Below are positions 8,081 to 17,540 of a DNA stretch of 64,000 bases, piece after piece. Positions within the stretch are counted from its first letter, which is position 1. The number at the start of each line of letters is the position of its first letter. The notes below the pieces were generated by a model. That model was not told the origin of the DNA, ran no database searches, and saw only the letters and a list, made by a program, of their open reading frames with translations. The DNA is from JAWVFN01 sp963696625 (GTDB taxonomy: Bacteria > Actinomycetota > Thermoleophilia > Solirubrobacterales > 70-9), in assembly GCA_963696625.1 (NCBI GenBank), contig CAVOKZ010000038.1, positions 1 to 64,000 on the forward strand, read 5' to 3'. Position numbers and translations under genes: made by a program.

Positions 8081-9469
8081 ATGAGCCGACTCGAATCGCC
8101 CCCAGCGCCAGCGCCAGCCCCGCCGGCGGTCGCGTCCGGCAACGGTGCGAGTCCCAACGGCCGCACTCGCACTACGAAAATCCCCGGGCCACGGACTCCC
8201 GGCTGGGTGCAGACGGCGCAGTTCGTTGCCCGCCCGGACGTCTTCATGGAGCGAAACTGGGCGCGCTACGGCGACGTCTTTCGCGCCCGCATCCACGGCT
8301 GGGGCACGGGTCGTACCGTGTTCGTCGCCGACCCGGAGATGATCGCCGAGATGTACCGGGCGAGTCCTTACGCGCTGCGGCTCGGTGAGATCGCCGGGAT
8401 CGCCGTCGTCCCGATCGCTGGCGAGCACTCGATCCTCTCGCTGGACGCGCCGGAGCACCTCGAGCACCGCAAGATCGTGAATCCCCCGCTTCACGGCGAG
8501 CGCATGCGCGCCTACACCGGGGTCATGGCCGAGGCGACCGACCGCTCCATCAGCCAGTGGCCGCTGGGCGAGCCGTTTGCACTACGGTCGCGGTTCGCCG
8601 ACATCACGACCGAGGTCATCATGAGCGCGATCTTCGGGGTCGAGCGCGACGACCCGCGGTACGAAGAGCTGAGCCGCAGGGCAATCAAGCTGATCGACCC
8701 CGAGAACCGGCTCGCCGCCGTTGCCCTGAGCCAGCCGCGCCTGCGCCGCGACTTCGGCCCCGTCCGCTACTGGTCGACGTTCATGAGCAACCGGGCGCGG
8801 GTAAGCGCGCTGATCTACGAGCTGATCACCGAGCGCCGACAGCTCGGAGACCTGGAGCAGCGCGAGGACATCCTCTCGATCATGCTCCAGAGCACGTTCA
8901 CCGACGAGGAGATCCACGACGAGCTGATCACCTTGATGCTCGCCGGGCATGAGACGACCGCCACCGCGCTCTCGTGGACGTTCGACCTCCTGCTCCACCA
9001 CCCGCGAGTGCTCAACCGCCTCCGCGAGGAGCTGCGAGCGGGCGACGAGGAGTATCTGGCCGCCGTCGTCCACGAGGCGCTTCGGGTCAGGCCGGTCGTC
9101 GCGACCTCGCAGCGCATAGTTCGTGAGCCCATCGAGATCAAGGGCTACACCTTCGAGCCTGGGGTGACCTTGCTCCCTGCGATCTGGCTCGTCCACCGTC
9201 GCGCTGACCTGTATGGGCCGGATCCCGACGTCTTCCGACCCGAGCGCTTCCTTGGCGTTCGGCCGGGGACGTACGAGTGGATCCCGTTCGGCGGCGGGAT
9301 CAGGCGCTGCATCGGCTCGAGCCTCGCCCCCACGGAGATGAGGATCGTGATCAAGCGGGTGGTCGAGCAGACGGACCTGGCGCCGGCCAGCCCGGAGCTC
9401 GAGCGGCCGCAGAACAAGGTCGTGCTGCTCTCCCCCAAGAACGGTACGATGGCGATCAGGCGAGCATGA
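8081..9469 (+). CDS. cytochrome P450
   Basis: 462 residues. A Pro/Ala-rich leader (1-20) is followed by KIPGPRTPGWVQT. The I-helix oxygen motif is AGHETT (289-294 region), the ExxR pair is Glu332/Arg335, and the heme loop FGGGIRRCIG gives the Cys410 ligand. The FGGGxRRCIG loop and length are closer to the CYP102/CYP110-like bacterial class than to the shorter 400-residue class. It should hydroxylate a hydrophobic substrate using electrons from a ferredoxin system not encoded here. A GGAG site precedes the ATG. It heads an operon with an SDR and an alpha/beta hydrolase, suggesting stepwise oxidation of one compound. Confidence 0.93.
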   Translation: MSRLESPPAPAPAPPAVASGNGASPNGRTRTTKIPGPRTPGWVQTAQFVARPDVFMERNWARYGDVFRARIHGWGTGRTVFVADPEMIAEMYRASPYALRLGEIAGIAVVPIAGEHSILSLDAPEHLEHRKIVNPPLHGERMRAYTGVMAEATDRSISQWPLGEPFALRSRFADITTEVIMSAIFGVERDDPRYEELSRRAIKLIDPENRLAAVALSQPRLRRDFGPVRYWSTFMSNRARVSALIYELITERRQLGDLEQREDILSIMLQSTFTDEEIHDELITLMLAGHETTATALSWTFDLLLHHPRVLNRLREELRAGDEEYLAAVVHEALRVRPVVATSQRIVREPIEIKGYTFEPGVTLLPAIWLVHRRADLYGPDPDVFRPERFLGVRPGTYEWIPFGGGIRRCIGSSLAPTEMRIVIKRVVEQTDLAPASPELERPQNKVVLLSPKNGTMAIRRA

Positions 9470-9525
9470 CGAGGCTGGCGCCCGGCGCATAGCGACCGTA
9501 GTCGGCAAGGAGGCGAGGAGGAAAC

Positions 9526-10393
9526 ATGGGTTCGACGTGGAGGATCTCTGGACGCACGGCCTTAATAAGTGGCGCGGCGCGCGGGATCGGTGCCGAGACC
9601 GCGCGCCGGCTCCACGCCGGCGGCATGAACGTCGTGCTCGCGGGCCTCGAGCCGGAGCGCCTGGAGGCGCTTGCCGCCGAGCTGGGGGCGTCGGCGCTGG
9701 CTGTAACCTGCGATGTCACCTCCGCGGACGACCTCGACGCCGCGGTCGAGGCGGCGCTCGAGCGGTTCGGCGGGATCGACGTCGTGGTCGCGAACGCTGG
9801 CGTGAACGCGGTCGGCACGGTGGAGACAAGCGATCCGGAGGTATGGGAGCGGGTGATCGAGGTCAACCTGCTCGGCGTCACCCGCACCGTGCGAGCCGCG
9901 TTGCCGCATGTGATTGCGCGCAACGGCTACGTGCTGACGGTGGCCTCGGTGGCGGCCGTGATGCCCCTCGCGCTCGGCGCCAACTACACCGCCGCGAAGC
10001 ACGGAGTCAACGGCTTCGCCCAAGCGCTGCGCCTCGAGGTGGCGGCGCATGGGGTGGACGTCGGCTGCGCCTACTTTGGCGCCATCGACACCGACATGAT
10101 CCGGAAGCTCCGCCAAGGATCCGGCGATCGCGGCGTTGATGGGTGGGCTGGGGGCGGTGGCCCGGCCAGTGCCGCCGGCACGGGCGGCCCGGGCCATCGC
10201 ACGCGGCGTCGAGCGCCGCAAGCGGATGGTCTACGCGCCGCGCTCGATTCTGCCGCTGCTGCTTGCGCCGAGGGTCTTCATGCCGCTGGTGGAACGCGCC
10301 GGGCGACGGTCGACGGCAGAGGCTGTTCGCATCGCCAACGAGCGGGCGCGGGCCAACGAGCCGGCCGTGACGACGTTCAAGGAGCCGGCATGA
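9526..10393 (+). pseudogene. short-chain dehydrogenase with apparent +1 frameshift
   Basis: Strong AGGAGG site before ATG 9526. The N-terminal frame has the Rossmann motif GAARGIG (16-22), NAG (90-92) and catalytic Ser141, Tyr154 and Lys158, up to IDTDMIRKLRQ. Near 10111-10117 the homologous reading moves one base on: AKDPAIAALMGG, then ARAIARGVERRKRMVYAPR and a stop at 10391-10393. That stop overlaps the next gene's ATG as ATGA, which supports the shifted frame as the ancestral one. In the unshifted frame there is no stop, so translation would read through a junk linker straight into the downstream hydrolase. Either a real mutation or a base-call error. Confidence 0.75.
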
Positions 10394-11382
10394 GCGCGCC
10401 CGTTCGAGAGCGGGTTGGCGTCAGCGCTGCCGGGCCGGCCGAGGGCCCCAAGCTTGCGCTTCCGGCTCGCCGAAGCGCCGCCGTCGGCGCCGGGCCCGAC
10501 TACGGGGTCAGCGATGTCCCCGATTGGCGCGAAATCGACTGGGACGAGCACCTCCGCGAGATCGAGGTCCGAGGAGCGCCGATCCGATACGTAGAGTTCG
10601 GTTCGGGAGAGGGTCCGCCGTTGTTGCTCGTCCACGGAATTGCGGGGTGCTGGCAGCACTGGCTCGAGAACATCGCGCCGCTCGGTCGTCACCGGCGCGT
10701 GCTCGCAGTCGATCTGCCGGGCTTCGGCTCCTCGGCGCCGATGCGCGAAGCGGTTTCGATGACCGAGTACGCAGATGCCCTCGACGCGCTCTGCGACGTC
10801 TTGTCTACGGGGCCCGTCGTCGCGGTCGGCAACTCGATGGGGGGCTGCATCTCGGCTGAGTTGGCGATCCGTCACCCCTCGCGGGTCGACCGTCTGGCGC
10901 TCGTCGACGCCGCCGGGATCAGCATCGCGCGCGGGCGCCAGCTACACCTCCGGTCGCTCGTCCGGCTGCTCGCGGCCGTGGGTACGACCGGCTCTGTCGC
11001 CGATCGGCGCATGCTCCGCCGGCCCGGGTTTCGCCATCTCGCCCTCGGCGGGATGGTGCGTCATCCGACCCGGCTTCGCCTCGACCTGATCTCCCGTCAG
11101 GTCGACGGGACGGGAGCGCCTGCCTTCCTCGAGGCGATGACGGAATTGCGCGCCTGTGGGCTCCGCGAGCGCCTGCCCGAGATCGACTGCCCGACCCTGG
11201 TGGTGTTCGGCAGGGACGACGTCTTAGTGCCGGTGCGCGACGCGCAGGACTTCGCGCGGCTGATTTCCGACAGCCGGGTGCTGATTTTCGACGACACGGG
11301 TCACATGCCGATGCTCGAGCGTCCACAGCGCTTCAACGAGGCGATAACGGCGTTCGCGAACGAGATCATCGCTGAGGCCTGA
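10390..11382 (+). CDS. alpha/beta hydrolase
   Basis: 330 residues from ATG 10390, overlapping the SDR stop by 4 bp. The oxyanion region is LLLVHGIAGCWQHW (78-91), the nucleophile elbow GNSMGG places Ser149, the acid is in VVFGRDDVLVP and the histidine in DDTGHMPMLE. The N-terminal 40 residues are low complexity. It should hydrolyse an ester, lactone or C-C bond, and its place after a P450 and an SDR suggests it acts on their product. It shares its frame with the SDR N-terminus without an intervening stop, giving a 618-codon open frame that I treat as an artefact of the upstream frameshift. Confidence 0.88.
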   Translation: MSAPVRERVGVSAAGPAEGPKLALPARRSAAVGAGPDYGVSDVPDWREIDWDEHLREIEVRGAPIRYVEFGSGEGPPLLLVHGIAGCWQHWLENIAPLGRHRRVLAVDLPGFGSSAPMREAVSMTEYADALDALCDVLSTGPVVAVGNSMGGCISAELAIRHPSRVDRLALVDAAGISIARGRQLHLRSLVRLLAAVGTTGSVADRRMLRRPGFRHLALGGMVRHPTRLRLDLISRQVDGTGAPAFLEAMTELRACGLRERLPEIDCPTLVVFGRDDVLVPVRDAQDFARLISDSRVLIFDDTGHMPMLERPQRFNEAITAFANEIIAEA

Positions 11383-11480
11383 GCGCGCTTCTTCGAACCG
11401 GCGCGGCTTCCTCGCTGGTTGTCTAGGCTCCGAGTTCGTGCTGGTTTCAAGGTGGACAAAGCAACCGGCGCTTCTTTGAA

Positions 11481-11494
11481 AGTAAGCTGTTACT
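11481..11494. promoter_or_regulatory. dyad AGTAA-N4-TTACT upstream of mce operon
   Basis: AGTAAGCTGTTACT has five-base perfect arms and lies 113 bp before the yrbEA start, in the 224-bp gap after the hydrolase. The half-site resembles the AGTTAC arms at 50444. A regulator of the mce operon could bind here. The rest of the gap shows no other clear element. Confidence 0.3.
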
Positions 11495-11606
11495 GTGCTC
11501 CCGGCTCGGTCCCTGGAGGAGAGACGAGAGACGAAACTGTGGTAGTAGACGACGAAAAGCGCGGCTGCGCACGGGTGGTTACCCAGGTCGCATGGTTTGC
11601 TGATCG

Positions 11607-12530
11607 GTGCCTCGGGTGAGCGACGGATCCACAGGATCGCCTGTCGCGACCGGAGAGCCCCAGCCCCTGCTTCGTCGCGGCCCGGCCCGGCGCCAGCCGG
11701 CTCGCCCGGTCCGGCCACAGCCGCGGCGCAAGGCAAAGGCGCCGCAGGACCGCCACAAGTGGCCGGCCGCCCTGGTCGAGGTCGGCGCGATGTTTCACCT
11801 CGCCGGCCAGGCGGTTTCGCGCGGCTTGAGGCCGCCGTACTCGTACGGACCCGAGCTGATCTCGCAGCTCTCCTTCATCGTCCGGGTCGCCTGGCTTCCC
11901 ATGATGGTGACATCGTTCGCGCTCTCGTTTGGTCCGGCGGGCGTCCAGGCATCCGGCTTCCTCGGGCTGTTCGGCGCTCTCGATCGTCTCGGAGCGGCGT
12001 ACGAGCTGATCGTCGTCCGCGAGCTCGCGCCGATGGTTGCCGCGATCGTGCTCGCCGGAGCGGCGGGGACGGCGATCTGCGCCGATCTCGGCGCCCGTGA
12101 GATCCGCGAGGAGCTCTCCGCGCTCAAGATCATGGGGGTCGACCCGGTGAAGAGCCTCGTCGTGCCGAGGCTGTTCGCGCTCGTCATCCTCGCGCTGCTG
12201 TTCGACGTCTTCTCGCTCCTCGCGGGCATGGCCGGAGCGGTGGTGGTCGTCGCGCAGAACCACGCTCCGCTCGGCCCGTTCTTCGCCTCCTTCTTTGCCA
12301 ACGCGACCCCGCTCGAACTCGGCGCGTCCCTGCTCAAGGTTGGGATCTTCGGCGCGGTAATCGCGATCGTCGCCTGCCAGAAGGGCCTGCACGCCTCCGG
12401 CGGCGCCGAGGGCGTCGGCCGCGCCGTCAACCAGACCGTGGTGATCTCCTTCCTCGCTATCGGAGCGATCGACTACGTGTTCACCCAGCTCCTCCTGGCC
12501 ACGAACCCCGTCCTCTCGCAGGTGCGATGA
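11607..12530 (+). CDS. yrbEA: YrbE/MlaE-family permease, first of the mce operon
   Basis: 307 residues from GTG 11607. A basic, proline-rich leader (about 15-55) precedes a permease domain with roughly five membrane segments. REIREELSALKIMGVDPVKS carries the EExxALxxMGxDP motif of MlaE/YrbE permeases. With YrbEB it forms the membrane channel of an Mce lipid importer, powered by an MceG/MlaF-type ATPase that is not in this window. The stop overlaps the next start as ATGA (12527-12530). Substrates of known Mce systems include sterols, fatty acids and phospholipids; this one is undetermined. Confidence 0.93.
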   Translation: MPRVSDGSTGSPVATGEPQPLLRRGPARRQPARPVRPQPRRKAKAPQDRHKWPAALVEVGAMFHLAGQAVSRGLRPPYSYGPELISQLSFIVRVAWLPMMVTSFALSFGPAGVQASGFLGLFGALDRLGAAYELIVVRELAPMVAAIVLAGAAGTAICADLGAREIREELSALKIMGVDPVKSLVVPRLFALVILALLFDVFSLLAGMAGAVVVVAQNHAPLGPFFASFFANATPLELGASLLKVGIFGAVIAIVACQKGLHASGGAEGVGRAVNQTVVISFLAIGAIDYVFTQLLLATNPVLSQVR

Positions 12531-13336
12531 GCTACCCACGGGCGGCAGCGCTACGAGAACACTCCCGCTGGGCAGTACTCGCCTTCGGGGGCGCAGCGGA
12601 CCTGTGCTGGCGGATGATCCGCAGCTGCGGCCGCGCCCTATCGAGGTACCTGGGTGAGGTGGTCCGGCAGGCCAGCATCCTCGTCACCGGCTCGCTGCTG
12701 ATCATCCTTGGGCTGGTGTTCGCGCTCGGGCTCGTGATCGGGATCGAGGCTTCCTACGGCGCTCGACTCGTCGGAGCGCCGGCGGCCGCGGGCGCCTTCA
12801 CCGCGATCGGCGACCTTCGCGAGGTCGCCCCCTACGCCTTCGCCTACATGATGGCCGCGAAGGTCAGCACGGGCTACGTCGCTGAGCTGGGGACGATGCG
12901 GATCTCCGAGGAGATCGACGCGCTCGAGGTGATGGGCCTCGACTCGATCGCCTATCTGTGCTCGACCAGGATCCTCGCCACCTGGCTCGTGCTGCCGTTC
13001 ATCTACGCGATCGCGATCGTCGTCTGCTTCCTCGGCTCGTTCATCTCCGCCGTCCTTCAGGTCGGGCAGGTCTCGGCCGGCGGCTATCTCGAGCTGTTCT
13101 GGAAGTTCCAGAGCGTCAGCGACTACCTCTTCTCCGGAGCCAAGGGCATGATCATGGGAACGTTCGTGGTCCTGGTCGGCTGCTACTACGGGTTCACCGC
13201 CCGGGGCGGTCCCGTCGAGCTCGGCCGGGCAACGGCGAAGTCGATGCTCGTCAACCTGTTTGGGATCCACATCATCGGCATCCTCACGAGCCAGATCTTC
13301 TGGGGCGGGGCCCCGCGACTGCCGATCGGCGGATGA
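12527..13336 (+). CDS. yrbEB: YrbE/MlaE-family permease, second of the mce operon
   Basis: 269 residues. Permease domain with segments near 48-72, 100-118, 150-175, 195-215 and 240-262. MRISEEIDALEVMGLDSIAY is the family's EExxALxxMG motif. It overlaps yrbEA and mceA by 4 bp each (ATGA), so the units are made in fixed proportion. It pairs with YrbEA in the inner membrane part of the Mce importer. Confidence 0.93.
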   Translation: MSYPRAAALREHSRWAVLAFGGAADLCWRMIRSCGRALSRYLGEVVRQASILVTGSLLIILGLVFALGLVIGIEASYGARLVGAPAAAGAFTAIGDLREVAPYAFAYMMAAKVSTGYVAELGTMRISEEIDALEVMGLDSIAYLCSTRILATWLVLPFIYAIAIVVCFLGSFISAVLQVGQVSAGGYLELFWKFQSVSDYLFSGAKGMIMGTFVVLVGCYYGFTARGGPVELGRATAKSMLVNLFGIHIIGILTSQIFWGGAPRLPIGG

Positions 13337-14703
13337 GCCGGACACGAGACAAGCAGGCGTGGATGACGCGGTCGACCGTCGTGCTCGTCGTCGTGCTGGC
13401 GGCGGTCGCGGCGATCGTGCTGCTCGCGATCGGGTCGGAGCCCTACAAGATCAACGCCCGCTTCGAGAACGCCGGCCAGCTCGTCGAGGGAGGCGAGGTG
13501 CAGGTCGCCGGCCGCCGGGTGGGCTCGATCTCCAAGATCACGCTCAGTGACGAGGGAGAGGCGAATGTCGAGGTCTCGATCGACGACGAGGCGATCACTC
13601 CGTTGCACGAGGGGACCCGCGCCTCGATCCGCGCCGTCGGCCAGGCGGGGGTCACGAACCGCTTTGTCGATCTCTCGCCAGGCCCGCCGGACTCATCCGA
13701 GATCGCCGACGGCGGCGTCCTGCCAACCACGCAGACAGCAGGGATCGTCGATCTCGATGCGCTCCTGGACGCCTTCGGCCCTGCGCAGCGCCGCGACCTC
13801 GCGGCGCTGATCGAGAACAGCGCCCAGGTGTTCGCGGGTTCGGGCTCGCGCCGCTTCAACTCGATGCTCGCCGAGCTCGACCCGGCGCTCGGTGAGGTCC
13901 AGACGATGATGGGCGAGCTCTCCTACGACGACCACGCGCTCGCGCGCCTGATCCGCACCGGCTCCACCGCCGCCGGAGCCGTGGCGGCGCGCAGCGAAGA
14001 CCTCAAGGGGGCGGTGGTGAACGCGGCGCGCACGTTCTCCGCGATCTCCCGGGAGCGCAAGGCGCTCGGCGATGTCCTCGAGCGCTCTCCGGCCGTCTTC
14101 GAGCAGGCCACCGGGACCCTGCGCCGTACCGCCGAGGCGGTGACGGCCGTGCGTCCCGCGCTGCGCGCGGTCCAGCCCGCAAGCGCACCCCTGAGCGGCC
14201 TCCTCGCCGAACTCGCGCCGATGCTTCGCCGCGCCCGCCCGGTGCTCGCCCATGCCGCCGATGTCGAGCCGAGGCTCGGCCGCGCGCTCACCGCGCTGGC
14301 GCAGATCGGGGAGCCGGGAGCCGACGCGCTGCGCTCGCTCGCTCCCGCGCTCAAAGGTGCGCAGCCACTGCTGGAGGGTGCCCGCTACTACGCCCCAGAC
14401 TTCCTGCTCGGGGTCACGAACGGGCTCGCCGGCCTCCTCTCGGCCAACTACAACGCCTCCGGCCACTACGCGCGGCTCACCTTCCTACAGTCGCTCGAGA
14501 CGACGGTGAGCGGCCTGCCCTCCCTGCTGCTGGACGGCCTCCCCATCGTCCCCGGCCTGTTGGACGTCCGCACCGGGCTGACCGCGCCCTGTCCCGGCTC
14601 GGCCCACCCCCCGGCGCCCGACCACTCCAATCCATGGGTTCCCGACCCCACGCTCTGCAACCCCGACGACTCGGTCCCCGAGAGCGTCCTCGACTTCCCA
14701 TGA
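13333..14703 (+). CDS. mceA: Mce-family lipid-binding protein (position A)
   Basis: 456 residues from ATG 13333, overlapping yrbEB by 4 bp. One N-terminal membrane anchor (about 13-33) is followed by an MCE domain (about 36-112), with VEGGEVQVAGRRVGSI as its core strand pair, then a long alpha-helical domain with repeated ALRxLxPAL-like heptads, and a Cys-containing tail. The same plan in other Mce proteins forms a hexameric tube carrying lipid across the periplasm. Longer upstream reading of the frame lies inside yrbEB and is discarded. Letters A-F follow gene order only. Confidence 0.92.
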   Translation: MSRTRDKQAWMTRSTVVLVVVLAAVAAIVLLAIGSEPYKINARFENAGQLVEGGEVQVAGRRVGSISKITLSDEGEANVEVSIDDEAITPLHEGTRASIRAVGQAGVTNRFVDLSPGPPDSSEIADGGVLPTTQTAGIVDLDALLDAFGPAQRRDLAALIENSAQVFAGSGSRRFNSMLAELDPALGEVQTMMGELSYDDHALARLIRTGSTAAGAVAARSEDLKGAVVNAARTFSAISRERKALGDVLERSPAVFEQATGTLRRTAEAVTAVRPALRAVQPASAPLSGLLAELAPMLRRARPVLAHAADVEPRLGRALTALAQIGEPGADALRSLAPALKGAQPLLEGARYYAPDFLLGVTNGLAGLLSANYNASGHYARLTFLQSLETTVSGLPSLLLDGLPIVPGLLDVRTGLTAPCPGSAHPPAPDHSNPWVPDPTLCNPDDSVPESVLDFP

Positions 14704-16052
14704 GGCGGCTGCTCCTGATAGGCGTGGCGGGCGTGCTCGGAATCGCGATCGTCGCCACGGGGTTTTTGGGTGACGAGGAGCCACCCTCTCGCGTCGACGC
14801 GATCTTCGACACGGCCAAGGGCATCGTTCCCGGCCAGCTGGTCAAGGTCGCCGGCGTGCGGGTGGGCAGCATCGAGGACGTGAGCCTCACCCCGGATTCA
14901 AAGGCGCGGCTGACGCTCAGCGTGGACGCCGACTTCGCGCCCTTCCGCGCCGACGCCAGCTGCCGCATACTCCCGGAGGGGCTGATCAGCGAGTACTTCG
15001 TCGACTGCGACCCCGGCGTTTCAGACAGCCCGCTGCCCCCGGGCCCTGCGGGGGAGCCGACCGTGCCGGTCGAGCAGACGGCAATCCCCGTATCGCTCCA
15101 GGACGTGATCAATGTCTTCTCACTCCCGGTCTCGCAGCGCATCGGCGCCCTCTTCAACGAGCTCGGGATCGCGACCGCCGGACGCGGCGAGGACCTGAAC
15201 GCACTCCTGCGCCGCGCAAACCCCGCGCTCGGCGAGGCGCGTCGTGCGCTCTCGATCCTCGCCGGCGAGCGGCACGAGCTCGCAGACGCGATCACCCAGA
15301 CCGACGAGGTTCTGGCCAGCGTCGGCGCGCGCGCCCGTGACGTCGATGCCTTCGTCCGCAACGCCTCCTCGGTCGCCAGGGAAACGGCCGCCCACGCCGA
15401 GCCGCTCGCCGCGACGGTGCGCGAGCTCGGGCCGACGTTCGGGGCGGTCGAGCGCGGCCTCGGCACGCTACGCGAGATTGCCGACAACGGCGCTCCGGTC
15501 GCACGCAGGCTCCGCGCCGCCGGCCCGGAGCTGACGAGGTTCACCAAGGCGATGACGCCGTTCTCGCGGACGGGCAAGCACGCGGCGCGCAAGCTGGGCG
15601 CCTTCGCGCGCGAGGCGACACCCGACGTCGAGGACGGGGTCGGGCTCTTCCGGCCCTTCAGGGCGGCGGTCGACACGCTGAAGCCCGACGCGCGCCAGCT
15701 GGCGCTGTTGATGAACAGCCTCCGCGAGCAGGGCGGCTTCGAGACGGTGAACGAGTTCTTCTACCAGATGGCGTCGATGTCGGGGGGCTACGACTCGGTC
15801 TCCCACTACGTCGGCGTCCTGATCGACGTCTGGGTGCGCTGCCTGCTCGACCTGAGCGCGAAGGGCTGCAGCCAGGCGTACTCGGCACCCGGCAACGGGA
15901 CGATCCCGGCCAATGCCCCCAGCGTCGGACCGCAGCGGCTCCGGACGGTGCTGCCCGCCGGCACCGACATCGTCACCGCGAGCGAAGGCGTGCGGATGGC
16001 CAAGAAGCGCCCCGGTGCTGTCAAAGCGCTCTTGGAGTTCTTCCTGAAATGA
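14700..16052 (+). CDS. mceB: Mce-family lipid-binding protein (position B)
   Basis: 450 residues from ATG 14700, overlapping mceA by 4 bp (ATGA). A short N-terminal anchor MRRLLLIGVAGVLGIAIV is followed by an MCE domain (about 27-105) with GQLVKVAGVRVGSIEDV, then a helical region of about 250 residues (ALSILAGERHELADAI and similar heptads) and a C-terminal segment with two Cys. A Cys follows VRVDASCRILPEG-like sequence in the MCE domain, unusual among the six. Expected to be one of six subunits of the tube. Confidence 0.9.
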   Translation: MRRLLLIGVAGVLGIAIVATGFLGDEEPPSRVDAIFDTAKGIVPGQLVKVAGVRVGSIEDVSLTPDSKARLTLSVDADFAPFRADASCRILPEGLISEYFVDCDPGVSDSPLPPGPAGEPTVPVEQTAIPVSLQDVINVFSLPVSQRIGALFNELGIATAGRGEDLNALLRRANPALGEARRALSILAGERHELADAITQTDEVLASVGARARDVDAFVRNASSVARETAAHAEPLAATVRELGPTFGAVERGLGTLREIADNGAPVARRLRAAGPELTRFTKAMTPFSRTGKHAARKLGAFAREATPDVEDGVGLFRPFRAAVDTLKPDARQLALLMNSLREQGGFETVNEFFYQMASMSGGYDSVSHYVGVLIDVWVRCLLDLSAKGCSQAYSAPGNGTIPANAPSVGPQRLRTVLPAGTDIVTASEGVRMAKKRPGAVKALLEFFLK

Positions 16053-17540
16053 TGAACCGGGGCACAAACATCTTCCGGCGTGCGAGCGGCCGCCGCGACC
16101 CGTCCCGCTACTACCCGGCGATCGGCCTCCTGACCTTCCTCGTGATCGGGATCGTCGTCTACGTCTCCTACATCGCCAACCAGGGGCTTCCGTTCGAGAA
16201 TCCGTACCGCGTCACGGTGGAGGTCCCCAACGCAAACCGGCTCGCCCCCACCTTCGAAGCGCGGATCGCCGGTACGAGGGTCGGCCAGGTCTCGGCGATC
16301 GATGCCGAGCGGAGCGAGGAGGGTCGGTCGTACGCCAAGATCGAGCTCGAGCTCGAGCGCGATGCCGGGCCCCTGCCGGTCGACAGCCAGGTCACCGTGA
16401 GCCCCTCGTCGATACTCGGCCAGACCTACCTCGAGATCACGCCCGGCGAGAGCCAGGAGACGGTTCCAGACGGAGGGGAGCTGCCGCTCGAGCGCTCCCA
16501 CGCGCAGGTCGAGCTGACCGACCTGCTCGACGTCTTCGACCAGGCGACAGCGCGCAGCGCGCAGAGGGCGCTGATCGCGCTCGGGGACGGCGTCGCGGGT
16601 CGCGGCGTCGCGATCAACCGCAGCATTGGCTCGCTTGCCGAGGCTCTTCCCGGACCTCCGCCGGTTGAGCAGCGCGGCGGCCTCGCCGCGCGCGCGGCTG
16701 GGTGCCTTCGTCGAGGGCTACGACGCCTTCGCGCGCGGGCTCGCCCCGGCCTCCGCCGAGCTCGCCGAGGCGGCCTCGGGCGGCGCCCGGACCTTCGGGG
16801 CGCTCGCCCGCGTACGGCCCGAGCTCGGGGCGGCGATCGAGGCGGCGCCGGGGGCGTTCCGGGCGACCACCGTTGCCCTCAACCGGCTCCAGCCCGGGCT
16901 CGACGGGCTGGCCGAGGTGGTCGGGGATCTGCGCAAGCCGGCGGCGCTCCTGCGGCCCGGCCTCAAGGCCGGCGGCGACGCGCTCGTGGCCGGCGCCCCG
17001 GCGCTGCGGGCGCTACCGACCTTCACCGACGACCTCGCTCCGGTGACGAGCGAGCTTGGCGTCGTCGCCAACGACCCCGGAAGCGTCGGGGCGCTGCGCA
17101 AGCTGCACGACGCCTTCGCCGAGGCGCTGCCCTCGCTCGAGGAGATCGTCCCGGCGCAGGTCCAGTGCAACGCGCTGTCGCTGTTCGCCCAGAGCTTCGG
17201 CACCGCCTATGGTGCAACGGGCTTCGCGGAGGGCCCGCCGGTCGCGTTCATCGGCGAAAAGCACCTGGGCTCGGTCGGCGAATCGCTCCAGGCCGCGGTG
17301 CCCTCTCCCGGTACGGCGATCAACATCGATCCGAACGAGAACTACCGCGAGTGCGAGTCGGGCAACGAGCCCTATCCCGAGCCCCCGATCCCGGTCTTCA
17401 ACAATCCAGCCGCCCCAGTCAGGCTCGGCAACCCGCCCGGGCTCCAAGACAACCACACGCTCGACACCTACGCGCCGGACGGCGTGCACGAGCGGGCGCG
17501 GCGCGTCGGCCTGCTGCCGACCCTTGAGGAGGCACCGTGA
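16049..17540 (+). pseudogene. mceC: Mce-family protein (position C) with apparent +1 frameshift
   Basis: ATG 16049 overlaps mceB by 4 bp. The first 201 codons give an anchor (about 24-44), an MCE domain (about 52-130, with FEARIAGTRVGQVSAID) and the start of the helical domain up to RSIGSLAEALP. From about 16652 the homologous reading moves one base on: DLRRLSSAAASPRARLGAF, then the helical region and a Cys-containing C-terminus, stopping at 17538-17540 as a GTGA overlap with mceD. Reading CCCGGACC as CCCGACC would restore the frame. The shift splits an otherwise conserved six-gene set, so a base-call error is as likely as a real mutation. Confidence 0.82.
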
